The notes beneath the pieces are model-generated. The model ran no database searches. It was given only the letters and a program-made list of their open reading frames with translations, and had not been told where the DNA came from. From Cylicocyclus nassatus (taxonomy: Eukaryota; Nematoda; Chromadorea; Rhabditida; Strongylidae), in the NCBI GenBank assembly GCA_958299035.1, contig CATQJL010000223.1, positions 80,555,322-80,619,321 on the forward strand: DNA of 64,000 nt, given 5' to 3'. A program made the position numbers and the translations under genes. How positions within the stretch are numbered: the stretch's first letter is position 1; each line of letters begins with the position of its first letter. This document shows, piece after piece, positions 11,913 through 22,403 of the stretch.

Positions 11913-12322
11913 TTTTGAGATTGACATTCGTTTATGCAGGTTACCGCGAGGAATGTGGGCAGGGGAGGTAAGGGGGATAGATGAAGGAGGGTGGAGGGGG
12001 GGGGGTTAGGGGGGTGTACGGATAGGTACTTCAAGGGGGGGGGGGGAGTCGTAAATGAGGGTCCCGGACGCATCAACACGCTTGACCCTGCTTCGGAGCG
12101 AAAAAGTCGCCTTGGAATAACGAAGAGGCGTGAGGACCCCGAGTCAGCATTGCCCCTCCAGTGTTGCCCGCCCACCCCTGCTCGCGCAGCCAATTATCGT
12201 CTCCGGAACCGAGATTGTTGGGGTTTTCGCGAATTCTCGACTGCATATTCGAAATCAGGGACATGAGGTGGTCTTGGAACAACCAAAACATGGAGGTCGA
12301 GATGCGTGGACGATGCCTTTGA

Positions 12323-13027
12323 AGAAGTGTTTGAAATCAGGTTCAAGATTTACGTCAGAGTACCAAATATGCTTTGTTGTATACAGGCTGTGTAACGCGA
12401 CCCATCGTACTGCAGACAACTCATCATGGACTAATTTCCTAGCTATAATATGACTATAGGTAACAGTCGTAGATATTCATCAATGCAAGTGATAAAGTGG
12501 GATCATTTGTCGCAAACAAGGAATATAACTTGGTGAACAAGGCTTTTTGCAGTGTGTATAACAGTAAATGCGTCTCAAACGCTGATTACAAATCTAGCTT
12601 TATTATCTGCTGTGCGACTTTCTGAACGAAGTTACGGAATTTTTTCATAACAATTTCAAAAGATCTTTGCTGTCAGAATCGTTAGTATCCACGCTTTTTG
12701 GACTCTGATATATCAGAGACAGTTTTCGTAAGTTTGACGTAAAGCTTTATTCGTTTGAACACTCCTTTGTAGTGCGTAAGCGAACATTCTAACCATATTG
12801 GTGAATCCTGTCAACAAAACAGTGTTAATTTTGATGGCAAAAAATTATAGATTCTTTCGGAATAGAGCGCAGCAGATACCGAGTGCGATTTAAATCTGAT
12901 CTGCTATCTGCTCTTCAAGATGCATTCAATGGTAGACATTTCATTTTAAAAGCAAAAGGCCCCGGTCACCAAATATCCTCCCATTGTAAGAGGCTCTTTG
13001 GGGTAAGCATGGAAGATTTATTGTTTA
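12323..13027. other. intergenic stretch with a half-copy of an inverted-repeat MITE
   Basis: About 12525-12680 matches one arm of the ~470-bp MITE family (ACGCTGATTxxAAATCT ... TTATCTGC ... GAAGTTACGGAATTTTT). The second arm is missing or unrecognisable. The rest shows no gene. Confidence 0.4.
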
Positions 13028-13848
13028 CTAGCTGGCATACCCGGTCTTACCCGGTTCATGAGCCACGGAGCTAGAGGAAGGAAGGGGAGCGCATAAAAGA
13101 TGTGTTTTGTTTCAAAACCTACGCCTTTCCATCTTTCATCCCGCTTCCACCTGCTGCATTTCTGCCCTCCCTCCCCCCCTCCTTTCCTTCTTCGGTCCCG
13201 CAGCCTATATCCACCTGCACGGTGCGTTTAAATTGCAAATGCCTACCTCAAAGCAGCATCTGGAATTACCGCATCCTTCTGAGCGCAAAATGAGAATGAG
13301 CTTCTCTGCTGTTGTTTACACCAAAATGTGCAAGCGGTATCGAAATATATGTGCAAAATTTCAGCTCAATCGGTTCACACGCAAAGGAGTCTATAAAAAA
13401 CATACGGTCAAGAGTTGCACAAACTCTAAGTTTTATATATATATACTAGTTGGCTTTCCCGGTCCAGACCAGGCCATTGTTTTCCTGCACTGCAAGCCAA
13501 CCCCCCCCCCTTTTATATGTTATGGATAACTTACCCTGGAACATCCGTTTCGAAACCGCATCCTGTAATCCTGAGGTGAAAATGAGCTTCACCGCCCTCT
13601 TTTACATGACTATGGCAAAATGCTTGATTAAAAATGATAACTCTTGAATTCCTTAGAAAAACGTAAACAAATCAATAAATCGATAGAAGGACCCAGTGAA
13701 TCGCCGCAAAAAGTAGCCTAAAACCGTCTCCGGGGGTCGAAAACGTCTGTGTACAAACTTTTAGCCCAATCGGTTGAGCGGCGCGCGTTTCACTCACATA
13801 CCCTCCAAACGGACAATTTTTGAGTTTTATATATATAGAGATATGGAT
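13028..13848 (+). mobile_element. two tandem CTAGCTGGC-type retroelement tails
   Basis: The first copy starts CTAGCTGGCATACCCGG at 13028 and ends in TTTTATATATATATA at about 13442. The second starts CTAGTTGGCTTTCCCGG at about 13447 and ends in TTTTATATATATAGAG at about 13848. Each contains the late motif of the form TTxAGCxCAATCGGTT before the end, and a TA-rich tail. Similar 3' modules with an AGCTGxC..CCCGG head and an AATCGGTT..ACAxACAxAC tail are widespread in invertebrate interspersed repeats; assignment to a clade is not possible here. Confidence 0.6.
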
Positions 13849-14366
13849 AATTTTACTAGTATCATTCATTAAGACTCAGCATCAGTCATTTGAGACTCCT
13901 TCACTTAGCCATCCAATTGGACAAATTCTTATGTTTGCCTTGGAATATTGGCTCAAGTTAGTGCGTTTTACTTTCCACCAGCAAAGCGGCAAAACTTTTT
14001 ATTTACAAAAACAGATTTCATAAGCGCCTTTCTTTCAAAAAATTCGTTAATTTCAAAAAATGTTAAGAATTGACAAGTTCTGAAATGGCGCGTCCTTCGC
14101 ATGTTTGACTCAGAAAAGTAAAGATTTGAAGCTAACGGATGTCATTTGTGGTCAACGAAAATGACAGATGTACTATGGTTTACTACTGGGGCAACCATGT
14201 CTCCTCTATGTTTGAACTGCTGTGTTCATTGGTAGCCTTTTTACATCAATGTCCCGCTATTATCATCCACTACCTTCTATATCTTCTAAAGCAATTATGC
14301 TGCGAGCCTTTGGTCTTACGGTAAATTATTAATTCTTTATCGCAGCACGCTGTTTCATCTTTTTGA

Positions 14367-14372
14367 GTTCAG
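14367..14372 (+). promoter_or_regulatory. probable spliced-leader trans-splice acceptor, Kunitz gene copy 2
   Basis: GTTCAG preceded by a T-rich tract (TTTCATCTTTTTGAG) abuts the ATG at 14373, as in the first gene. It could alternatively join an upstream 5' UTR exon ending near 14320, where a GTAAAT donor follows CTTACG. Confidence 0.5.
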
Positions 14373-16767
14373 ATGCTTGCGGGTGCGGCTATAATCCTCA
14401 TTATAACTTACTTGACATATCGGCTGCCAATAGAACCTGACGAGAAGAAGAATAAAATCAATTTATGTGATATGCCACTAGATCGTGGTGATTCTGAATG
14501 CGATGCACCTGCGTCAGGATTGAAAGTAAGTTTTCGTTCATGAACGCTATCTACTTTGCTTCATCACTCATTGCTGTCGAGTGACAAATGTTATGAGATT
14601 CAACTGCATAATCTAGTATCGTTGCGCATTCGTCGTTCGCAAATGTTTGAAGAAGATGCAGAGTGAATGGAATGTACAATAACTTTCAAAGCATGGAACG
14701 CTAATTTCAAATCGGCTTTCCTTATCTGCAAAGCTTTTCTGGGAGTTCTGGGAAATTTTTCTGGTAAAACAATGATTCGGCTAAGGTTTAAACATGTGTT
14801 GATCTTTCTGGCGCTTGAAAGGAGTAATGACTGACATGAGTTTATTAGATCGAAGAATTATTGCATGAAACGCCCTGGTAGTGATCATGGCCCCATTTCA
14901 GCTCATAGTTTTCAGTTCTGAAATATTTATTATAGCCGCGCGTTCAAATTTTTGCTTCAAAAAATTTCCATAACTTTCCTCTCAGAAGCGCTTTGCAGAT
15001 AAGGAAAACAGTTTTGGAATAGCGTTCTACGCTCTACACGACAACATACTTCTCATATTGAAACGCCTCTTCGACCAAATATCCTTCCCTTGTTAGAGCT
15101 CCTTCAGCTACGTCATAAGAATAACACGGCAGAGAGTCCATGGTAGATGATAAACCGCAAAACATTTTCGAAAGCAAACGAAGTAGACAAAGGTTCACAG
15201 CAGAGTGCAAAGTGAATGGTATTGCAGCTTGTAGTAAACAATACTGGTGAGGTGCAGTCTTATGGCCAAGCGCGGATTTCCGTCATTTATTTGCCAATTT
15301 GCTGCAGAGATACAGAAAGTTATAATCAAACGCTCTTTTTAGTAAAGAACCTTCGTAGGATGATTTGTCCTTTGCGAGCACGTCGGCATTTTATTCTCAC
15401 GCCTTTCTATTATAGAAGTCATCTCGTACCAAGCACTATTCCAAAGAGGTTTGAGAATGTTTTCGTGAATTTCACAATTGCCAAAAAGTCGACATGAGGA
15501 TAGTTTCTTAAAAGAAAGGCATTTTCATTTTATCAGAGATGAAAGGAGGCATAGCCAAACATAAAAGTCAGAACACGTTTCAATATCAAACTGCACATGA
15601 TGGAGGTCGGTGTTTGCCTCTAGAGGAGGCTTGCATTATGATAAAACTTCGTATGTTTTTATTGTTTGCAGAAGAAAAACAACAACAACAAAACTGGACC
15701 ATAATTCAGTTGAGCGAATAAAAGGCTATGTTACATAGCTACGAAATCTTGCCAGTTTCAAAGGCACCGTCTACCCAGATTGGAATTGGTGAGATTATGA
15801 TACCTAGCAGCTGCGGGGCCCCCAACTGTATGATATGATTGCCCAACTCGCGCTGCCTAAGGTTGCTTCCGGAGCGAGAAAATTGCTTCGAAAATCGCTT
15901 CAGGTGACGGTTCGCCACGTAGGCTCTTCCCCTTTCGGGTGGGCGTAAAGTTCGCCCCGTCCATCCATGCGCGTCCAACCGATCACCGTCCCGAAGAAAT
16001 CGCCATACGGGCTCTGAAACCGGGGGTTTTCGTGGTTTTGCGGATTTCCGACTTGATATTCGGAATCAGGGGTAGGAAAACGCCCTGTAACGGCAGCAAA
16101 AATGTGGGCGTCGAAATTTTGAGTGGATGGTGCCTTTAACTTTTCTTGCCACTCAGTGATATTCCAGTGGTATTATGACAAAGAAATGGACGAATGCTAC
16201 GAGTACTTCTACGAAGGATGTGGTGGTGGACAGAACACATTCGCCGATGATAGATCCTGCCAAATGAGATGCATTCCAGGTTATCTCTAACCCTGGATCT
16301 GAGCGCCCATTGCGAGACTCATTTTATTACAGCGGATGAGGTAAAATGTGGAGCAAACACAAAACCTAGAGGCACTTGCACGAGGGAAAAACAACATTGC
16401 CCAATCGGTACCTTTTGCTCATTGGGACCGATGGGAGCAGGAATCTGTTGTGATAAGAAAAATGAAGGTAAGCTAAATGAGCATAAAGCTTACAATTAGC
16501 AGTGCCATTGTACCATTACCATTACCATAATTCTGTTTTCAGAGGAATGGACTAAGGAGCTCAAGCCAACATGCGAAAATGGAACACTTTTAACAAGAAA
16601 GGAATGGTACGGTGCAGCGCCACAATTGGGAAGGAACTGCTCACATAGGTGATTTGTGATTTTTTCCTTGTGTAACTACCTCCAAATAGATCGCTTTTAG
16701 ATTCTGTCCGGAAAATTATAAATGCATCCAGACTAAGCATCTGGCACATTGCTGCCTTGAACATTGA
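14373..16767 (+). CDS. secreted Kunitz-domain protein with cysteine-rich C-terminal half (copy 2)
   Basis: Five exons: 14373-14525, 16168-16279, 16333-16467, 16543-16648 and 16701-16767; 573 nt, 190 residues, stop TGA. Exons 2-5 equal those of the upstream paralogue in length (112, 135, 106, 67) and phase. The N-terminus MLAGAAIILIITYLTYRL is a signal peptide. The Kunitz domain contains CDMPLDRGDSEC, WYYDKEMDECYEYFYEGC and NTF, with six cysteines and the same two-residue expansions before C3. P1 is Asp, unusual for a serine-protease inhibitor. The C-terminal half carries GTCTREKQHCPIGTFC, AGICCDKKNEE and CPENYKCIQTKHLAHCC, a Lustrin-like pattern. Intron 1 (1.6 kb) holds two MITEs; introns 2-4 are only 52-75 bases. 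A weak ATTAAA at 16929 may be its polyadenylation signal. Confidence 0.92.
14635..15110. mobile_element. inverted-repeat MITE of the AACTCxTCG/TTGGCAGATA family, copy 1
   Basis: The left arm has GGAACGCTAATTTCAAATCGG and TTATCTGCAAAG; the right arm has CATAACTTTCC, CGCTTTGCAGATAAGG and GACCAAATATCCTTCCCTTG. The arms are inverted copies around about 14870. Members of this family are flanked by a CTxACAAGGGAAG-type end. It lies in intron 1 of the second Kunitz gene. Confidence 0.6.
15760..16138. mobile_element. 380-bp MITE with AAGGCACCGTCTACCC ends
   Basis: AAAGGCACCGTCTACCCA on the left is inverted as GAGTGGATGGTGCCTTTAA on the right. Inside is GGTTGCTTCCGGAGCGAGAAA, related to the CGGAGC segment of the nested complex at 8092-12322. 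It is intronic in the second Kunitz gene and ends only 30 bases before exon 2. The two frames inside are not genes. Confidence 0.65.
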
Positions 16768-16934
16768 GGAGCCACTAAAAGAACTCAAATTCTTATTTGA
16801 AGAAAGACTTTTGTACACCATTTCCGTTAACTTGAACTGTGATTGCCAAGTATAGCAGCTCAGTGACTTGTCCAGGTAGAAATAGTGATGACGCATTGAA
16901 GAAAAAGCCTCCTTTTCATTTTTTTGTGATTAAA

Positions 16935-17757
16935 GGTTGTGGAAGCAGTGCTTTATGTTCATGCTTTACCTATGCAAATTTTCTTGCGTAGGATTGCTTG
17001 TGAAATGTGTTTTTAGCAGGTTCTAATATATGACTGACTCTTTCTAGAATCTTCTCACAATTTCAACTATTTATAGTGTTCAGTTACCTGAGAAGGAAGA
17101 GGATGAAAGAAAATGTATTTTCACCTTCTGTTATTTTTTGTGTGGTATTTGTTTAATTGACTAGAAGCTTTCAAAACTTTTTGATTCTTTTTGTGATACT
17201 GTGTTGGCTTACTGGCTTCATAATTCCGTGAAGCAAAAAGTGTAAAGTATATAAAGTTTATGCTAGGAAACAACACAGTGCACTTGAGGCAATCTTCTTC
17301 TTTCTGGTGACCGAACTCAAATATTTGCGAAAACCTGCAGTTTTTCGTTCACACCATTGTTGACTTTCCTAATCATTCCTTTGTTAGTAAGTTTTGCGAA
17401 GTCAGGCAAGCCATAGTTTTGCGCTCATTTGTCACAAGAATGATGCACCTATCAGATTTTGATGATGAATTTCTGCCAAGATTCGACTGCTGAATACTTT
17501 CAAATGATCTTTTCGCAACGACTCTTAGACTGTCGTCTCCATGAAGCTATGCGTAGACTTTGCAGCTTGTTCTGCCAAATTATGGTCTAAACTTACGTGC
17601 AAATTGCAAAACTTTTCATGTGTGACTTAATCATACGCTGTTTCATACATGCTGATGATTAGGAGGAAGACAAAACCTTCGAAATAACTTGGTGACAAAC
17701 ACTTGCTTTCTGTTGATTTTTTGGCATTATCTCAAAAGATATAGAAGCTTATTGAGC
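16935..17757. other. 3' flank of second Kunitz gene, nothing recognised
   Basis: AT-rich, no long frames, no clear repeat. It contains the possible ATTAAA signal just upstream, at 16929-16934. Confidence 0.4.
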
Positions 17758-18036
17758 TACTAGCTGGCAAACCCGGCTCCGCCCGGCCCTGTCAATAACA
17801 TATTTGTAATCAGCATGCTCGATTACCCTCCTGTGCCAACTCCCACCCCGTAGCTCAAATTTTGCAAAAAATCGATAAAATCGACATCGATCGATGACGA
17901 AAAGTAGCCTATGACACCCGCCGGGGCCCGAAGTGTATGTGTGCCAAGTTTGGTCCGGATCGGTTGAGAAATGGAAATTTCTATTTGGAACATACTTACA
18001 GACACACAGACACACAAACAGACATTCAGCTTTATA
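17758..18036 (+). mobile_element. CTAGCTGGC-type retroelement tail, interrupted by a mariner MITE
   Basis: Starts CTAGCTGGCAAACCCGGC and contains a TCGATAAAATCGACATCGA stretch, GACGAAAAGTAGCCTATGA, GTCCGGATCGGTTGAG and an ACAGACACACAGAC tail. It is closely related to 33048-33310. The TA-rich 3' end was the insertion site of the mariner-type element at 18037-19233; TATAAGATGG continues after it. Confidence 0.65.
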
Positions 18037-19233
18037 TTAGGTTGTGTAATAAGTTCTGTCCCATTTTTTCTTTCGATTTTTTCTCAATATTTCCCGCGAT
18101 GTTCTGTAAACTGTTTATATGCATTTGAAAGCTCTAAGCCTTCTCTACTAAAACTTTCATTACAAACTTTCATTACAACTTTTACATCAAATGACATGAA
18201 AAAGTTCTACAGCGTCAAATTTGGAATAGCAAACAGGGAAAAAGTTCATTTTCGACAACTACGTTACGTCGCCTTCCTAATTAGTCAGATTGCCTACGAG
18301 TAAGCTCGAAGAATTTGCTACACGTGAGCAAAGAATGCTCTAACTTCTATTGCGCTTCAGGAGTGCTGAAACTTTTCGAAAATCATTTCTGTAGACTTTA
18401 GAAATTCTTCTTTCTAACGCCTTTTTTAACGTTGGTGTTGGGCATCATCTGAAAGCATCCTGAGGAAGACGGTAGGCGGATCATCCAGAAAAGACAGAAG
18501 GGATAGTTTGTGGCTTCAAAATTATCGAATTCGTAGGTTAAATACTCAAAATGCTAATTTTGGGAGATACACAGCTTGGGTACGCGAGACGGCGAACATC
18601 GCCGTAACGAAGTCTTGCCTTGCACTTCTAAAAAATGTCATTAAGTAGCCGGTGGAAGGAAGTGAACATGCGCAAACAGCGATAGAATAAGTGTAAAAGT
18701 CTAATAGATTGTTTTGCTTGTTGTCATGCTCGTTTCATATGTTTCACCAATAAAAATCGAGAAAAATTTGGAGGAAAAAAGATGTCGAAAATTGATTTTT
18801 CGGCTCTTTGGATTTTTTATCTCAATGATGAAATCTTTTTCAATTTCCTGCTATGTTGGGTGATGCCTGGTATGAGCCTGTAAAACAGACTTAGAGCTTT
18901 CAAAATCGCATTCACTTTATCTCAAATACCAGTGCTTCACCTCTGCTTCGCAGAGGTTCGCACTGGCATCGAGAGCCGTGGTAAACTCACTTTCTGAGAG
19001 CTTGTCTCTCAAACATTGTTCGCTTTATTGCGACGTGACCCGCAGTTAAAAATGAACCATACTCGCTATCTTAACCTCACATGATGTTTAGTATCGTAAA
19101 TCATTCTTCACTGTAATTTCGTAACGGACAAACTCCACACAACTTCAGATTAAGCCGCTTATCTCAAATATAGTCAATGTTGGCAAGAAAAAACTAAAAC
19201 AAAAAATGGGACAGAACTTATTACACGACCTAA
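18037..19233. mobile_element. mariner-type non-autonomous element (TTAGGTTGTGTAATAAG ends)
   Basis: The terminal inverted repeat TTAGGTTGTGTAATAAGTTC continues with TGTCCCATTTTTT and is matched by the inverse at 19205-19233. TA flanks both sides (18035-18036 and 19234-19235). TTAGGTTG ends are typical of mariner elements. Subterminal segments are also inverted (AAAGCTCTAAG near 18130 and CTTAGAGCTTTCAAA near 18890). A second copy is at about 43560-44334. No transposase catalytic motif was found. Confidence 0.75.
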
Positions 19234-19311
19234 TATATAAGATGGTTGGTAACGTCTATTTCATCTGGACGAACTATTGAAAATATGATCTGCTGGTTGA
19301 TGTAACCTATA

Positions 19312-19775
19312 TCTAACTGGCAAGAGAAGAAAGGTTGGTCGAAATGGCCTTTGAGATGCAATGTATACTTCTTGTAAAGCTTGGAACGCTGATTATAAAT
19401 CTACCTTTGCTCTCTGCTGCGAGCTTCTGGGTGAGTAATTATGAAGGTTTTTGTGATTAAAAAAGTTTAGTGTTATATTGATGTAAAATCAGTCGACCTT
19501 TTCCCAACATTTGAATGAGGCAGCAGTTAGTTGGTATACTTGAATCAAAATTATTGCACCGAGTATCTGATTGTCAGTTAAGCCTCAGAAAAAATGTTAC
19601 AAATGTCTAATCTGGCATTTAACTTTTTACTCACAAAAATCTTCATAACTCCTCGCCCAAAGGCCCGCAACAGATAGGGAAAGTAGATTTGGAATCAGCT
19701 TTGCTTCACAAATAGCATACATCTTATCTCAAAAAGCCATTTCGACCAACCTTCCTTCCCTTGCGAGATTATGGT
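19312..19775. mobile_element. inverted-repeat MITE of the TTGGCAGATA family, copy 2
   Basis: The left arm GGTTGGTCGAAATGGCCTTTG is inverted in the right arm as AAAAGCCATTTCGACCAACC. Inner segments, GAACGCTGATTATAAATCTACC against GTAGATTTGGAATCAGC, are likewise inverted. Length is about 460 bp. Confidence 0.65.
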
Positions 19776-20594
19776 CCACTGATATGTACAGGCCGCTTAA
19801 AACCCAATTGCCCACGCATCGCTTTAAACACCAACGCGCGGCGCGGCTGGAAGCGTTTGGTCCCGAAGCGCTACAGGCTTTTTTCGAGCGACAATGAGCG
19901 CGCGTCCTTTCCACACATATTTTCTTAAACTTTGAGGGGGGGGGGGCTTTCGTCGAGATATACCTTGCATTGACGATAACAACATGAAAGTTAAAGAAAG
20001 ATTTTTTGGAATATAGTGAACGCCGACAGTCGCTGGTGTTCAAGGAACGGCGCGGGCAATTAGGTTTTACGGCGCCTATATCTCCTCTTCTGAATGAAAA
20101 CTATTTTTTCAATATATTATATCTTTGCGGATGTAAGTTTTGGAGCGAAGGTTTGGCTGCTGAGTTGTTCCTCATGCTCGTGTCGAACGAGATGTCTGCA
20201 GTAGAATAAGACATGACATTTGAAGGCAGTGCAGGCGAAAAAATAATGAAAATTCTCTAGTTGATTTTTTTGTTTGCTTTTTAAATAGACTGGACGCAGA
20301 AAGATCTTTATTTCACAGAAATTTCAAACTCGTACTTTTTATTTGCCCAGTAAAGCAGCTTTTCTTTTCTTCAAACTATTAAACCACATCAGAATGGGGC
20401 ATCTCATATACAAGTAACATAAGTGATAAATTATGGTTTGGATGCACAGTATGCACAAGGCGGAACTTGAGGGCAGTGCCTAACTCTAACTTATAAGGTT
20501 TCGATGTGAAGTAGAGTTTTTCTGAAACGCGGCTAATTTTTTCACTTAACTCTAAAGAAAAATAAAAAATGGAACGACTTTTTTATTCTTGCAT
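19776..20594. other. intergenic stretch with G-run, no gene recognised
   Basis: Contains a run of G at about 19935-19947 and otherwise AT-rich unique sequence. Frames at 19729-20043 (minus) and 20006-20209 (plus) overlap each other or the MITE and are not supported. Confidence 0.35.
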
Positions 20595-20596
20595 TT

Positions 20597-21060
20597 CCTC
20601 AGGTGGAGTCTGCCGCTCCACTAATCTCCTCCATACTTTTCGGTCTACAGATTGATCTTCTGCTGGTTCAAATATATTCAAGTCTGCTTTCACTGTGTAT
20701 ATCCATCCTAGCTCCGGTCTCCCTTTTAGTCTCTTTTCTACTTCATCAGACATTCCAATCTAGTAGCTACATGATCTTTTGCTCATCTTTCAAGAAGCTC
20801 GCATCACAGTAGCCTTTCTTGTATGTTCATAGCGATGAGGGAGTTTGTTTTGATTTGAACGGTGTTTGGTGAATGGCCTATTATGGACTCCTGCAGCCCA
20901 TCATGGCATGCGTTCTCCGTCACCCCAATTCTCAGTTTGTCTTTTGCATACACAGCCAGCATTCGCTTCATATAGAGCAGCGACCCTACATTGATGGTAG
21001 CTAGACGTACTGAGAACTTGGATACTTGCCTATGGAGCAAGCTCCTATAACCTTCCCCGC
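20597..21060 (-). pseudogene. collapsed RTE-type LINE ORF (endonuclease start fused to ORF C-terminus)
   Basis: Reading the minus strand, SVRLATINVGSL near 21000-21040 matches the start of the AP-endonuclease domain of RTE-like LINEs. Only about 300 bases later (20740-20597) comes RLKGRPELGWIYTVKADL and then DRKVWRRLVERQTPPEE, the usual C-terminal end (GRP..W.D.V..DL...WR). The reverse transcriptase between them is gone, so this is a deletion relic. The stop is followed by an A-rich 3' stretch. Family assignment rests on motif recall, not a search. Confidence 0.6.
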
Positions 21061-22331
21061 TCATATGCGCGATAATTTTAGCATACGTTCGCATCGTCAA
21101 AACTATATGCGCATCACCTCCTTGAAACGCTCTAATTTCTGTTTTCTGGAAAAGGCATATTTGAATTAAGCATTCCTAGCTGACTCCATGAGTGCTTTTC
21201 ACAGGACGGGGTCAATATCATTTTTTTAGAAGAGTTCGTGCGTCCAAAAGATTATCGTCTGCGACATTGACGCGACAATTTGCGAAATTGTTTTCGAAAT
21301 TTTTGAGCACCCAGTACTTGTCCTGCACCTGCAAGAGCAAAACCCTATTATTATTTTGTGGAAATACAGCGGTAAGATTGACCTATAACTAAGAAATCGT
21401 CTTTACACAAAACTGCTTAGTGATTTTGTAATATGTAAAAAGCTCTTTGACCGCATGCGTTTGAGAGGAAAATTACTGAGAAGTCGAAGTTTATGTGCAC
21501 TTTAGTTTTTTTTTCGAGCCGAGTAAATTGGTATTAAAAAGTTCTGACGGCTCTTCCATAGTTTATTTATAAAATCGTGACGACGGATTTTACTGCGGAT
21601 TTGCGCCCATCGGAGCATAAAACGCTCATACAAGAAAGCATCACCTCAACTTTCAGCTTAGCCATTTCCGGTGGCCAAATATCATCGTACGTAAGCAAAA
21701 ACCATTCGACTAGAGATGAAAACCAAGAAAATGCAATTTCCGGAAGTGGCTTGCGTGTCGCGTGCGGTCGCGCCATCGTCACGATTTTTCAATGCCTTAT
21801 ATACTTATCGCTCATTTTGAGAGGAAAACATGGATGGAAAATCAATAGGAAAGCATGCGAGGAGTCAGCCAGAAAGCACGATAAGAAAGTGCTTTCCAAA
21901 GTGCTTTATCGAATAGGATGTATGTTGCAAAAGAGTTCACATTCTGCGAGTTTATCGAGATATTCATGCGTTTGAAATGAAAATTACCCCTTATCCGCCC
22001 CTATCTGCATCATGAATCGTACCACTTGCTTAAAAATACAAGTTTCAGGCCAAAGAGTCCAAGTATATTTCAAAGTTTTTATATTCGTAAAGGGCAGTAA
22101 GCAAAAAAACATCTCTTCTTAATCTGACTTGGTTTTGTAAGAAAACTCAAATGCAACACGTTTATTCAGCAAAGGATAACCATTCCAATGAACAGCACCG
22201 CATTTTAATGTCCACGCTTACCGAAACCTGAGAGGACCATATTTGTTCCAGGACGTTTTATAGTCGGCTAAAACATTGTTGGTAAGCTGAGATTATTAGC
22301 TAGAGTTAGAAAGGCGGTGATTTCATCTTAC
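21061..22331. other. intergenic stretch with a possible small inverted-repeat element
   Basis: AAATCGTGACGACGG at about 21571 is inverted as CATCGTCACGATTTTT at about 21775, framing ~220 bases. The 132-codon frame at 21577-21975 overlaps this and has no recognised motif; I do not call it as a gene. Confidence 0.35.
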
Positions 22332-22403
22332 TCCTGCTCCTGTCCTGGTTGCAATGGCAAGTAGAACAAGAATCAAAGCAAGCAACAATCTGTGCAGTAG
22401 CAT
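22332..22403 (-). CDS. candidate signal-peptide exon of a secreted protein
   Basis: On the minus strand, TTATTTCAG is followed by seven bases and ATG; 24 codons read MLLHRLLLALILVLLAIATR then TGAG, and a GTAAG donor follows in phase 0. The MLLH(K/R)L start matches the two signal exons at 31493 and 37225, which suggests one family. I could not identify the next exon, so this may be a broken gene. Confidence 0.4.

Larger units (their letters stand above)
8092..12322. mobile_element. 4.2-kb nested complex bounded by AAGGCACCGTC-type inverted ends
   Basis: The left end TTGAAGGCACCGTCCACC (8092) is the inverse of the right end GTGGACGATGCCTTTGAA (about 12305-12322). Subterminal segments are also inverted copies: CGGAGCAGGGTCAAGCATG at ~8200 against CACGCTTGACCCTGCTTCGG at ~12080. 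A compact 380-bp member of the same family lies at 15760-16138, so this copy seems to have been split by later insertions, chiefly the foldback element at 8816-10803. Runs of G (for example 8229-8237 and 12038-12047) followed by TCGTAAA occur in both arms. Confidence 0.55.

Noticed and set aside
18037..19233. Transposase gene within the mariner-type element
   Set aside because: No D,D34D-type signature or HTH motif could be found in any frame; the element appears non-autonomous.
21577..21975. 132-codon ORF, one of the longest in the window
   Set aside because: No recognisable motif or splice signals, and its left half lies within a possible small inverted-repeat element.
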